The position numbers and the translations under genes are program-made. DNA of 64,000 bases from the NCBI RefSeq assembly GCF_015751905.1, contig NZ_JADOUF010000001.1, positions 744,001 to 808,000 on the forward strand. The letters run 5' to 3'. The stretch comes from Longispora fulva. Its GTDB lineage: Bacteria > Actinomycetota > Actinomycetes > Mycobacteriales > Micromonosporaceae. Each line of letters begins with the position of its first letter. Within the stretch, counting starts at the first letter, position 1. This document shows, piece after piece, positions 17,101-25,991 of the stretch. The notes beneath the pieces are model-generated. The model had not been told where the DNA came from. It did no database searches and saw only the letters and a list, made by a program, of their open reading frames with translations.

Positions 17101-20100
17101 ACCCGACCTCCGGGCGGTGCCTGTCACCGTCGGACGCGGGGTCCAACCCGCACGCCACCGCCTGGCTGTGGGACTGCACCCAGGCCCCCAACCAGCGCTG
17201 GACACCCAGGGCCGACGGCGGCTGGACGGTCAACCAGGCCAACCGGTGCGTCGACGTCGCCAACGCGGGCACCGCCAACGGCACCGCCGTGCAGGTCTAC
17301 GACTGCCACGGCGGCACCAATCAGATCTGGCAGCCCCAGCCCAACGGCACCCTCCTCAACCCGGTTTCCGGGCGCTGCCTCACCGTCAACGACAGCGGCG
17401 GAACGCCCAAGGGCCGACCGGCGTACCTGTGGGACTGCAACACCCCGCTCACCGGGCAGATCTTCATCCCGCAGACGAACGGGACCGTGAAGAACCCGAA
17501 CTCCGGCCTGTGCCTTGACCCCACGACCAATCCGCTACGCAACGCACCCCTTCAGGTGACCGACTGCACAGGTGCTCCCACCCAGCAGTGGACCACCCGC
17601 GTCGAGGACACGGCCGGCCTCGACGGGGCCCTCCGCGAAACCGACCAACTCGACGGCGCGCAGGTCTCCGCGTCCACCATCAACGTCACCACCACGAAGG
17701 TCAACGCCACCCGCCCCGCCGCGGGCTCGGGCGGGCCGGACGTCACCGCCCGCCAGACCCTGAACACCGCCACCCGCACCCGTACCTGGATCGCCGCGAC
17801 CGGCACCTGGCGCCAGACCGGCACCGACACCGCCTACGACGCCTACAGCCTCCCCACCGACGTCACCAACTACGGCGACTTCGCTGTCACCGACGATGAC
17901 ACCTGCACCCACACCGACTACGCGCGCGACACCGCCGCCAAGTACCTGATCAACTTCCCGTCGCAGGCGGTCACGACCACGTGCGGGCAGGTCTCCGGCG
18001 ACGGCGACGTGCTGGCGGGCACCCAGACCCTCTACGACGGCGGGGCACTGAATGTCGCGCCCACCAAGGGCCTGGCCAACCGGACCAACGCCCTCGCCGA
18101 CCTTGTCGCGGGCGTGCGGACCTGGAAGCAGTCCGGCAGGGCCGGCTACGACGCCAACGGCCGGGTCGTCGACTCCTGGGACGCCCTCGACCGGCACACC
18201 GGCACCGCCTACACCCCGGCGACGGGTGGCCCCGTCACCTCCATGGCCGTGACGAACAATGCCGGCTGGACCACGACCAGCACCATCGAGCCCGGCCGAG
18301 GCCAGCCGACATCGGTGGTGGACGCGAATGGCAAGAAGACCCAGGCCACCCTCGACCCCCTCGGCCGGGTCACGGCCGCCTGGGCTCCCGGCCGCACGCC
18401 TGGTACCGACACCCCCAACACCGCTTTCAGCTACGTGGTCACCGGCAGCGCCGCGCCGTACGTGAAGACCAGCCGGCTCGGGCCGGCCGGCAACACCTAC
18501 GACTCGTACGCGATCCTCGACGGCAGGCTGCGGGCCCGACAGTCCCAGACCCCGGTGCAGGACGGCACCCGGTCGATTTCCGACACCGCCTACGACAGCG
18601 CGGGCAGGGCGTTCAAGACCAGCTCGTTCAAGAACAACACCAGCGGGCCCAGCGGCACCCTGGTCGGGTTCAACGACGCGGACATCGCCAGCCAGAACAG
18701 GATCACGTTCGACGGCCTGGGCAGGGTCGCCACCAACCAGCTGTTCGCGTGGGGCTACGAGCAGCCCGCCTACCGCACCACCACCTCCTACGACGGAGAC
18801 CGGGTCACGGTGACCCCACCCGCCGGCGGCACCGCGACCACCACGTTCCTGGACGCGCGGGGCCGGACGACGACGGTCCGGCAGTTCCTGGGCAACCTGC
18901 CCGCCGGCGGCTTCCAGGACTCGACATACGGGTACGACCGGCTCGGCCGCCCGCGCTGGCAGAAGGATGTGGACGGCAACACCTGGAACACCACATACGA
19001 CCTGCGCGGTCGGGTCAAGGCCAAGACTGACCCGGACGCTGGCACCACGACGCCCACCTACGACGATGCCGGGCAGTTGTCCGGCGTCACCGACGGGCGC
19101 GGGGCGGCTGTCGCCTACAAGTACGACGTGCTCGGCCGCAAGACCCTCGTCAAGAACGCCACGACCGGCGTGACACTCGCGTCGTGGACCTTCGACAATC
19201 TCCTCAAGGGGCAGCTTGACTCGTCGTCCAGGTTTGAGGGCGCCGACGAGTACAAGACGTCGGTGACCGGCTACGACAACGGCTACCGACCCACCGGAAC
19301 CTCGGTCACGGTCCCGAACTCGGCCGGCACTCTGGCCGGCACCTACAACACGAGCCTGACCTACACCGCCGACGGGCAGGTCTACCAGATCGGCTACCCG
19401 GCCGCCGGCGGACTGGCTGCCGAGACCGTCAGCAACACCTACAACACGATCGGCCAGCTCATCGGAGTGGCCGGGACCACCGGCTATTCCGACCGGTACC
19501 TGTCTGATGTGTGGTACTACCACGACGGCGGGATCAGCCAGCGCACCCTGGGTGACCCGGCCACGGGCAAGCGCGTCAAGGTGACCACGCTCCGCGACGA
19601 CGTCACCCTGCGCACCACCAGCAACCAGGTCCACACCGAACACCCCGGCGGCCCGGACACCTGGGACCAGCAGCTCGTCGAGGCCTACAGCTACGATCCC
19701 GCCGGCAACGTCAAGGGCCTGCGCGAGACCGTCACCGGGACCACCGGCGGCAACCCCTGGGGCACCGTCCCGACGGGCACGGTCTCCCAGCAGTGCTTCA
19801 CCTACGACGGCCTGCGCCGGATGACCGAGGCGTGGACCACGACGGCGGACACCTGCCAGGCCTCGCCGTCCACCGGCGTGACCGGCGGCCCGGATCCGTA
19901 CTGGACGTCCTACACCTTCGAACGCACCGGCGGACGACTCACCGAGACCAAGCACGCCGTCACCGGTGGACCCGTCACCTCCGACACCGTGCGCACCAAC
20001 TACACCCCGGCGGCCCAGGCCACCCGGCCGCACACCGTGACCCGCACCGACACGACCGTCGGCGGTGGCGCGTCGGCCACCACCGACACGTACAGCTACG

Positions 20101-21428
20101 ACGACGCCGGCAACACCAAAACGCACAACGGCTACACGTACACGTACAACGAACTCGGCAAGCTGTCGACCGTCACCAACAGCTCAGGTCCGACCACCTC
20201 GTTCGTCTACGATGCCGACGGCAACCGGATCCTCCGCAAGGACTCCACCGGAACCACCCTCTACCTCGGTGGTACTGAACTGCACGCCGACACCCCGACT
20301 TCCGCGGTCACCTGCGTGCGGACCTACTCCACCGGAGCGGTACGCACCGCCGGCGGGTTGACCTGGATGACCGCCGACCACCACGGCACCGCCCAGACCA
20401 CCATCAACGCCAGCACCCTCGCCCTCACCCGCCGCAAGACCGACCCGTACGGCAACCCCCGCGGCACGGCCCCCACTTCGTGGCCCGACCAGAAGGGCTT
20501 CGTCGGCGGGGCGATGGACGCCGACACGGGGCTGACCCACCTCGGAGCCCGCGACTACGACCCGAAAACGGGCCGGTTCACCACGGTCGACCCGCTGTTC
20601 GATAGCAAGAACCCGCAAAGCTGGAACGGCTACTCCTACGCCGGGGGCAACCCCGTCACGATGTCCGACCCGGATGGGCGGCGTGCCGTCGATCCGGACA
20701 CCGGGCGTGCGGATGACCGGAATGCTTGTGGCGCCAGAACCGTTGAGACCCTTCAGCAGATTAATCGTGTGGTCACCGCACGCCTTCGCACCGCTGCTCG
20801 AAAAGGCGAGAACGACGATGGAGTCCTTAGCTTCGGCAAGAAGGCTGCTGCCGTGGCGGGGGCAGCTGGTGCTTCCCGTTATGTCACGGCGCCGGATGCG
20901 GCGTACTTCTGGTCCGGCAGAACATATGAGCCGAACGGATCCTTCGTGGATGCTGGTCCCGGCTCGGTCGCGGACGGAATCGCATCGAGAAACGGCGGGA
21001 TCACTCTTGAAATGTTGATGAAGCAGCGAGGCATCGTGCTTCCGCCATGGGATGCGGGCAATCCAGACGTGGTGCGAGCATGGGAGCAAGCCTCTGCTGA
21101 ATATGCGGCGCACGCCTCAGGGCACGTTAGGGTGGTGCTCGGAGAGAATCTGCGTGGCGGAAATATCTGGGACACCGAAGAGTATGACCGATTGATGAGC
21201 AATCCAAAGGTCACGAAGATTACCGTTATCGGACTTGACGGAAAGGAACAAGGGAGCTTCGACATCAACAGAATGGCCGCCACCGCGGAATCGGCCGCGC
21301 AAGCGGAAATGATCGCAGCTGAGGAGATAGCCATGGCGGAGGCTGCCGCACTGGCAGAGGAAAGGGCAATCTTCCTGCTGGAAGAACTCGCCTTCGTGTC
21401 AGAGGAGGTGGGCGATGGAGCGGAATGA
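14193..21428 (+). CDS. secreted RHS/YD-repeat polymorphic toxin with ricin-type lectin repeats and ADP-ribosyl-cyclase-like tip
   Basis: A 2411-residue exported toxin. Residues 1-48 are a signal peptide (GIVLGLAVGLTPAGVAFAG). A SpvB-like region spans about 280-870 (FSYTYPLSVPPGVGGPVPNL, SWLGEGFDLSGGGFIER). About 875-1137 hold ricin-B-type trefoil repeats with several Q-x-W motifs and SGRCL loops. YD repeats follow to about 2090, then the RHS core signature (GLTHLGARDYDPKTGRF ending YAGGNPVTMSDPDG near 2162), where toxin tips normally begin. The tip has FWSG (Trp2240), ITLE (Glu2273), AWEQAS (Trp2297) and DTEEYDRL (Glu2330), in the order and context of ADP-ribosyl cyclases. Base composition drops in GC from about 20690, as expected for a swapped tip. 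The start is a GTG. Confidence 0.9.
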   Translation: MVSIRRFGLPAAARAFAGSIRHGGVSVGIVLGLAVGLTPAGVAFAGPGGAAPGVSEKSVAVRPVAGRGAAPSEGPVPLVDHKDVPAGGAGSVTVSADAAGAVVGGLSIAAAPVQVAVEPRKTQGSLAQPVERPAASPSSVRVEVADQKVARAAGVAGVVLSVARADGAASTGPTRLRLDYSGWAKAFGADYANRLRLYALPACALKTPERRECQTRTDLGAVNAGGALTAEVGVPATSTTADGSTGAGPAGRLRSGAGTMGLRSEAAPAAAPMVLAAAASSSSAAGSFTQTSLSQASSWAAGSSGGGFSYTYPLSVPPGVGGPVPNLALAYSSSATDAETLAANGQTSWLGEGFDLSGGGFIERSYRSCDQQGYVATVSCWMGENASMVFNGRSQSLVFDKASSMWRAGDDSGLRVERLYDATSGSGALNGEYWKVTTTDGAAYYFGRHKRYATDTAVTNSVQTEVVFGLNAGDPCYVANNPGWSGCRQAYRWNLDYVVDPRGNSMTYFYSKYSGYSQVAISSNIWQYDLAANLDHIDYGTRAGSEGSGSAPARVDFAAVNRCGQVTCVDADYWDTPLDLYCGSASSCPNTPSPVFFNKYRLAQISTKVLSGGSYRNVDVWSFSHAWPGTPSVLGNTTGGDASPNMWLRTIFHTGYAADGAGADAPAVWLGAGPGSSGAWQSYALANRVSYGSNIGVGALFHYRLGFIDYGTGSNTLVTYAGAECPNQGAMPLPDANPYRCFQQWIKPQIAAPDFAWFQKYVVTQVVDRDLVGASPDEVTSYAYSTAGTSDTALWRHDAGEAVPLANRTWSQWAGYPTVTTTHGAAGGPQTVSRALYHRGFNGDGMASGDWTSRAWGARKVGLVTPVLPASGISGQAGMLAGAGGMCLNVVAGATTNGTLVSVDPCTGGPEQVWVRKTNTPTTQLVNPQSGRCLSYDPANTANTSIMSLWDCGNGTGQQWQYQSDGSWKNPTSGRCLSPSDAGSNPHATAWLWDCTQAPNQRWTPRADGGWTVNQANRCVDVANAGTANGTAVQVYDCHGGTNQIWQPQPNGTLLNPVSGRCLTVNDSGGTPKGRPAYLWDCNTPLTGQIFIPQTNGTVKNPNSGLCLDPTTNPLRNAPLQVTDCTGAPTQQWTTRVEDTAGLDGALRETDQLDGAQVSASTINVTTTKVNATRPAAGSGGPDVTARQTLNTATRTRTWIAATGTWRQTGTDTAYDAYSLPTDVTNYGDFAVTDDDTCTHTDYARDTAAKYLINFPSQAVTTTCGQVSGDGDVLAGTQTLYDGGALNVAPTKGLANRTNALADLVAGVRTWKQSGRAGYDANGRVVDSWDALDRHTGTAYTPATGGPVTSMAVTNNAGWTTTSTIEPGRGQPTSVVDANGKKTQATLDPLGRVTAAWAPGRTPGTDTPNTAFSYVVTGSAAPYVKTSRLGPAGNTYDSYAILDGRLRARQSQTPVQDGTRSISDTAYDSAGRAFKTSSFKNNTSGPSGTLVGFNDADIASQNRITFDGLGRVATNQLFAWGYEQPAYRTTTSYDGDRVTVTPPAGGTATTTFLDARGRTTTVRQFLGNLPAGGFQDSTYGYDRLGRPRWQKDVDGNTWNTTYDLRGRVKAKTDPDAGTTTPTYDDAGQLSGVTDGRGAAVAYKYDVLGRKTLVKNATTGVTLASWTFDNLLKGQLDSSSRFEGADEYKTSVTGYDNGYRPTGTSVTVPNSAGTLAGTYNTSLTYTADGQVYQIGYPAAGGLAAETVSNTYNTIGQLIGVAGTTGYSDRYLSDVWYYHDGGISQRTLGDPATGKRVKVTTLRDDVTLRTTSNQVHTEHPGGPDTWDQQLVEAYSYDPAGNVKGLRETVTGTTGGNPWGTVPTGTVSQQCFTYDGLRRMTEAWTTTADTCQASPSTGVTGGPDPYWTSYTFERTGGRLTETKHAVTGGPVTSDTVRTNYTPAAQATRPHTVTRTDTTVGGGASATTDTYSYDDAGNTKTHNGYTYTYNELGKLSTVTNSSGPTTSFVYDADGNRILRKDSTGTTLYLGGTELHADTPTSAVTCVRTYSTGAVRTAGGLTWMTADHHGTAQTTINASTLALTRRKTDPYGNPRGTAPTSWPDQKGFVGGAMDADTGLTHLGARDYDPKTGRFTTVDPLFDSKNPQSWNGYSYAGGNPVTMSDPDGRRAVDPDTGRADDRNACGARTVETLQQINRVVTARLRTAARKGENDDGVLSFGKKAAAVAGAAGASRYVTAPDAAYFWSGRTYEPNGSFVDAGPGSVADGIASRNGGITLEMLMKQRGIVLPPWDAGNPDVVRAWEQASAEYAAHASGHVRVVLGENLRGGNIWDTEEYDRLMSNPKVTKITVIGLDGKEQGSFDINRMAATAESAAQAEMIAAEEIAMAEAAALAEERAIFLLEELAFVSEEVGDGAE

Positions 21429-21501
21429 CGGCGCTCGGACGGTGTCGCCACATGTGGAAGCCTCGCCAGGCGAGGGGCCGTGTACCGACTCTTGGCGCTG
21501 A
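21415..21501 (+). CDS. 28-residue ORF overlapping the toxin stop
   Basis: GAGGAG lies at 21402-21407, eight bases before an ATG at 21415 that overlaps the RHS gene. The frame encodes 28 residues (start MERNDGARTVSPHVEASPGE) and stops at 21501. The ribosome site is good but the protein is tiny and unrecognised. It may only help carry ribosomes towards the immunity gene. Confidence 0.3.
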   Translation: MERNDGARTVSPHVEASPGEGPCTDSWR

Positions 21502-21541
21502 CTGATGTCGGCCAGGATCTCCTGAAACGTTGTCTGAATGT

Positions 21542-21546
21542 GGAGG
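21542..21546 (+). promoter_or_regulatory. strong ribosome binding site that points to a TTG start
   Basis: GGAGG at 21542-21546 lies inside the longer ORF that begins at the ATG 21538, so it cannot serve that ATG. It is nine bases from the in-frame TTG at 21556, which is therefore the likely initiator of the immunity gene. Confidence 0.6.
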
Positions 21547-21555
21547 TGTGCGATC

Positions 21556-21846
21556 TTGCAGGATGAATTGCTGAGCCGAGCTGTGATCGTCTACGTGTGG
21601 GGCAACCCGGCGTGGCAGGTGCCTTCTTCACATCCGGAAGCGGTACGCGATGTGTTCGGCGAACAAGCCGACCAGTTGCTGGTCCGTATCGAAACGCTCC
21701 TCCGAGAGGTCGGAACGATCCAGTTTGACGACGATCTGGCCATCTATTCTCGCCGAATCCAGGAAGCCCTACGCCTGAGTCATCCGGAGTTGAGCCGCGA
21801 GGCCGGCGTGGCCTTGGCCGGGAAGCTGACTTATGCGTGGCGTTAG
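21556..21846 (+). CDS. probable immunity protein for the RHS toxin tip
   Basis: A 96-residue acidic helical protein beginning MQDELLSRAVIVYVWGNPAW and ending REAGVALAGKLTYAWR. It has no signal peptide or membrane helix, as expected for a cytoplasmic antidote. I recognise no immunity family. The call rests on position: the first full-size gene after the toxin on the same strand, 127 bases from its stop. The TTG at 21556 is preferred over the ATG at 21538 because of the ribosome binding site between them. Confidence 0.6.
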   Translation: MQDELLSRAVIVYVWGNPAWQVPSSHPEAVRDVFGEQADQLLVRIETLLREVGTIQFDDDLAIYSRRIQEALRLSHPELSREAGVALAGKLTYAWR

Positions 21847-22015
21847 ATTCGGTCGCGTGTGGCCGTCGATCCTCACGTCCCGACCCTGCTGGCAGAACTC
21901 CCAGCTGGCGTGGCTGACGATCGGGGCAGTCCGCGCGGCCTGGGGGCCGCCGGAGTTGCCCCCGCCAGCCGTCACCGCGCTCCGGCACGTACCAGGCTGA
22001 ATCCGCCGCAGGCCG

Positions 22016-22062
22016 GAATTCCGGATCCGGCGAGTGCCTCATCGGCGCCGGATCCGGAATTC
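22016..22062. terminator. 17-bp stem hairpin between convergent genes
   Basis: A perfect 17-bp inverted repeat (arms 22016-22032 and 22046-22062) with a 13-base loop lies just past the end of the minus-strand sigma operon and after the plus-strand immunity gene. It fits a bidirectional terminator. There is no T-run. Confidence 0.6.
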
Positions 22063-22067
22063 GCGGC

Positions 22068-23111
22068 TCACCACCCGGCGGGAAGTAGTTTCAGCCCCTG
22101 GAGGACGGTCATGGAACTGCCCTTGCCCAGGCCCGTGACGCTGACGCCTGTGGTCATGCCGTCGGCCCCGTAGACCGTCACGTAGTCGTCCTTCGTGCTC
22201 TCCGTGTAGCCGACCGTCGCCGGGTGGCCGTCCACCGTCGTGCGCGTGGCGGTCGGCGGCTGGTCCTTCGGTATCTCCGCGCCCGGCCACGCCCGGACGG
22301 TGACCAGTTGCCCGGAGCCACCCGGCGAGCCGTAGGCGACCCGGACGGACCACGCCTGCGGCCGGCCGTCCTTGTTGACCAGGCCCGGGGTGTGGTCCAC
22401 GACCACGTCCGCCACCGGCAGACCCAGCATCGTCGGCGGTGCCACGAACGGCAACGGAATCGGCTGGCCCGCCCCTATTCTCTCCGTCTCCGCCATGTGC
22501 ACCAGCACAGCCTTCACCTCCTCGGCGGTCATGTGGGGGGCCAGCTCACTGGCCGACGCCGACGCTGACGCCCAGCCGCCCGGCGCGTACTCCCAGCGCA
22601 GCGCGAACATGCCGCCCTGCCCCCTGGCCGAGGTGTCGAGCCATCGACTGGGCACTCCGCGCACCGTCGGCCCCGGCGTCGTGTCGGCGGGCGTGGGTGC
22701 GTTCATGCCCTTGGTGTACAGGCCCAGGCCGAAGGGTCCCGCCTGCACGGCGACCCAGCTTCGACGCGCGTTCACGGACCGGTCCTCCGTCGTGCCGGGC
22801 GGCAGCCAGCCGAAATCCACATAGCTGATCAGCGGGTCGAATTCCTCCGGCAGCACCGCGCTCGGCGCGACAGTCGCAGTCGCGCTCGGAACCGTGCTGG
22901 GTGGCGTGGCCGGTGGTAGGGCCCGGCTGTCGCCCCGGCTGGCCAGCACGCCGGCGGCCAGCACCACCAGCACCCCTAGCCCGGCCGCACCCGACGTCAC
23001 CAGCCGGCGTACCCGCCGGGTCCGCCGGCCTTCGCTGATCGCCCGGTCGAAGTCCACCCCGGATGCCGGCGCGTCCTGGAGGGCCTGCTCGAAGAGTTCA
23101 CGGGTGTCCAT
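22068..23111 (-). CDS. membrane-anchored partner of the SigE-type sigma factor
   Basis: A 347-residue single-pass membrane protein. It opens MDTRELFEQALQDAPASGVD, the usual start of proteins co-encoded with SigE-family sigma factors. A basic segment follows, then one transmembrane helix around residues 38-60 (LVTSGAAGLGVLVVLAAGVL), then an extracytoplasmic domain of about 280 residues (VDFGWLPPGTTEDRSV, WSVRVAYGSPGGSGQLVTV). It overlaps the sigma gene stop, so the two are coupled. No zinc anti-sigma motif is visible. It may tether or read out a signal to the sigma factor; function not established. Confidence 0.8.
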   Translation of the reverse strand: MDTRELFEQALQDAPASGVDFDRAISEGRRTRRVRRLVTSGAAGLGVLVVLAAGVLASRGDSRALPPATPPSTVPSATATVAPSAVLPEEFDPLISYVDFGWLPPGTTEDRSVNARRSWVAVQAGPFGLGLYTKGMNAPTPADTTPGPTVRGVPSRWLDTSARGQGGMFALRWEYAPGGWASASASASELAPHMTAEEVKAVLVHMAETERIGAGQPIPLPFVAPPTMLGLPVADVVVDHTPGLVNKDGRPQAWSVRVAYGSPGGSGQLVTVRAWPGAEIPKDQPPTATRTTVDGHPATVGYTESTKDDYVTVYGADGMTTGVSVTGLGKGSSMTVLQGLKLLPAGW

Positions 23112-23112
23112 C

Positions 23113-23613
23113 TCAGCTCTCCTGCGTGGTCAGGGTACGTCGAAGGGCGTCCAGGCCCCGGGCGGTCTGGCTCTTGACCGTCCCCTCCGAACAGCGGAGG
23201 ATCTCGGCGGTCTCGGCCACAGACAGGTCGAGGTAGTACCGCAGCACCAGGGTCGCCCGCTGCCGCTCTGGCACTGCGCGCAGCGCGGCCCGCACCGTCA
23301 ACCCCGTATCCGGGTCGTGTTCGCCCGTAGGCGCGACGCTGCGCTCCGGTGGTTCGGCGAACAGTCGGACCCGCGCGCGCCAGCCGGTCCGCTGCTCGCT
23401 GAGGAACACCCGCAGTAGCATCGTCCGGACGTAGCCGTCGAGGTTGTCCGTTCGGGACGCTTTGCGCCAGTGCACGTACAGCCGGGTGATCGTCACCTGG
23501 ACCAGGTCGTCGGCCCGGTGCCAGTCCTGGCAGAGCAGGTAGGCCACCCTGCGCAGCCATGGCGTTCGAAGCCGGACATAGTCCACATAATATTGCTCAT
23601 CACGCACCGTCAT
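23113..23613 (-). CDS. SigE-family ECF RNA polymerase sigma factor
   Basis: A 166-residue extracytoplasmic-function sigma factor. Region 2 is visible as YYVDYVRLRTPWLRRVAYLL, DWHRADDLVQVTITRLYVHW and the -10-binding RTDNLDGYVRTML. Region 4 is LRAVPERQRATLVLRYYLDL, SVAETAEILRCSEGTVKSQT with its helix-turn-helix. The first gene of a two-gene operon with the membrane protein that follows. The ORF track is not needed to fix the start: the ATG at 23613 gives the standard N-terminus. Confidence 0.92.
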   Translation of the reverse strand: MTVRDEQYYVDYVRLRTPWLRRVAYLLCQDWHRADDLVQVTITRLYVHWRKASRTDNLDGYVRTMLLRVFLSEQRTGWRARVRLFAEPPERSVAPTGEHDPDTGLTVRAALRAVPERQRATLVLRYYLDLSVAETAEILRCSEGTVKSQTARGLDALRRTLTTQES

Positions 23614-23784
23614 CCGCCTCTCGACTGTCTTCGTGCCTCTGACGCCACCGGCCCGGCGCGGGGTTGCATCCCTGCGCGACCTGAAGACGAAGAAGCGCCG
23701 CGGAGGCTCGGCTGTGTCTCGCCCGCCGACCGGCCACGGGCCATCGAGCGTACTCAGGCCGGGTCGAAGACCAGTGCCGCGTGC

Positions 23785-24689
<905 letters not shown>

Positions 24690-24700
24690 CTTATAGGTTG

Positions 24701-24745
24701 ACCAGGCCCCATCCCCCGAACGGGGGATGGGGCCTGGTTTGTTTT
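24701..24745 (+). terminator. strong intrinsic terminator after the tRNA fragment
   Basis: A perfect 17-bp stem (24701-24717 with 24722-24738) around a four-base loop is followed by TTTGTTTT. It probably came with the tRNA-Arg gene. Confidence 0.85.
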
Positions 24746-25137
24746 CCGGGCTGGAGCCTCGGCGGAATACCCGCGCTTCCCCTCGTATCCCCGCGCGTAA
24801 CCGCGACACACGAGGAACAACGGAGCAACACGGAGCTGCTGTAGCGCGGGCGGAATGGGCCGAGTGGCGGGTCGCGTCAGACGATTCGGCGCAGGGGCCT
24901 GGTCATGGGCGGATGGGAGCCTTGCGCACAGCTGTAGTCGAGCCATGAGCGCAGGGGCATGTGGCCGTCGCTCCGAGACCCCGCAGTGCACGTTCGTGCG
25001 TAGGGAACCAGGGTCGACACGGTCGGTGGAGCCTCGCGCCACCCAGCCTGCGAGAACGCGGCCCGCAGATCCTTAGCCCCTGGTAACGCCCAGTCCTGTG
25101 CCTTCGCCGTCATCGGTCGCCTCGTGCGCCCAGCGCG
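24746..25137. other. gene-free stretch
   Basis: Nothing recognisable between the terminator and the TPR relic. Open frames are Arg/Pro-rich, without start signals. Confidence 0.4.
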
Positions 25138-25434
25138 CAGCTTTACCAGCGGGCCGCCGACGGCGGCGACGTGACCGCGCTCATCCGCCTCGCCGACCTC
25201 CTGACCCGGCGCGGCGACCACGACGAGGCCGAGCTCCTGTAGCGCCGGGCCACCGGCGCCGGCGACATCGCCGCGCTCAGCCGCCTCCGCCGCCAGACCA
25301 CTGCGCCCACCTCCCTCGCGCACCTCCGCCGAGTCCTCGAAGCCGCCCGCCAGGCCGGACGCATGCTGGTTAACCAGGCCGCCGCTACCGAACCCGTCAC
25401 TCAGTTAGATCAAGGTGTGCTGCCGGGTCCATGA
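25138..25434 (+). pseudogene. relic of a tetratricopeptide-like repeat protein
   Basis: One frame reads QLYQRAADGGDVTALIRLAD then LLTRRGDHDEAELL, a repeat of the L..RA..GD..AL..LA type, then an in-frame TAG at 25240, then another repeat (RRATGAGDIAALSRL). It has no start and is broken. It is the tail of a repeat-containing regulatory protein like those at 33.8 and 34.6 kb. Confidence 0.55.
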
Positions 25435-25599
25435 TCGAGGGGTGGACGACCCAGCCGGCCGCGCTGGCCCGGAGACTTGGTGTGCCGGTGGTCCGGGGTC
25501 AACCGGGTGACCCCGCTGCGTTAGCCAACTGCGGCATTGTGGTTGACGGCCCGGGATCAGCTTGGCGTTGTGTGGGGGTGGGTGCCCCTATGGGTTTGG

Positions 25600-25904
25600 T
25601 CAAGCGCGGGGTGAGCTCAGTTTCGTGGTGAGTTCGGCGAGGCAGTGGTTGAGGTCGTCGAGTGTGTCGAACTCGTAGTGGGTGCTCCCGACGGTGTCGG
25701 TGGTGAGGTTGACGACGTCGAGTTCGGCTTCGCCGCTGGTCCAGACGGTGAGGTGGGCTTCGAAGTCTGCGGACTGGCAGGTGATCCAGGCTGCTGACTT
25801 GTCTCGGGTCGGGCCGACTGTGAGGGTCAGGTGATGGCCGCGGTCGCCCAGGTCGGGGCGTGGGAGTTCACGGCGTTGGCGAAGTCGGCCAGGTCGAGGT
25901 CCAT
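25600..25904 (-). pseudogene. small protein gene with a one-base frameshift
   Basis: Beginning at the ATG 25904 the frame reads MDLDLADFANAVNSHAPTW. It then needs one extra G in a GGG run (about 25848) to continue as GDRGHHLTLTVGPTRDKSAA and on to LDDLNHCLAELTTKLSSPRA, ending at the TGA 25600-25602. The restored protein of about 101 residues is coherent, so this is either a recent pseudogene or a sequencing slip. Its size and acidic, beta-rich character recall small immunity-like proteins. Family not recognised. Confidence 0.6.
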
Positions 25905-25991
25905 CACGTTGGTCACCTTACGGGGACTGCCCCCGGTTCCCGGCTGGCGGCTATGATCCGGCGACTATCGATGACCATGAAGGGCGTGGCC

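Noticed and set aside
17535-20126. 863-residue minus-strand frame opposite the RHS gene
   Set aside because: Gly/Val/Arg-rich mirror of a high-GC gene, without domains or start signal.
25431-25631. 66-residue plus-strand frame
   Set aside because: Overlaps the end of the clearer minus-strand pseudogene; no ribosome binding site and no family.
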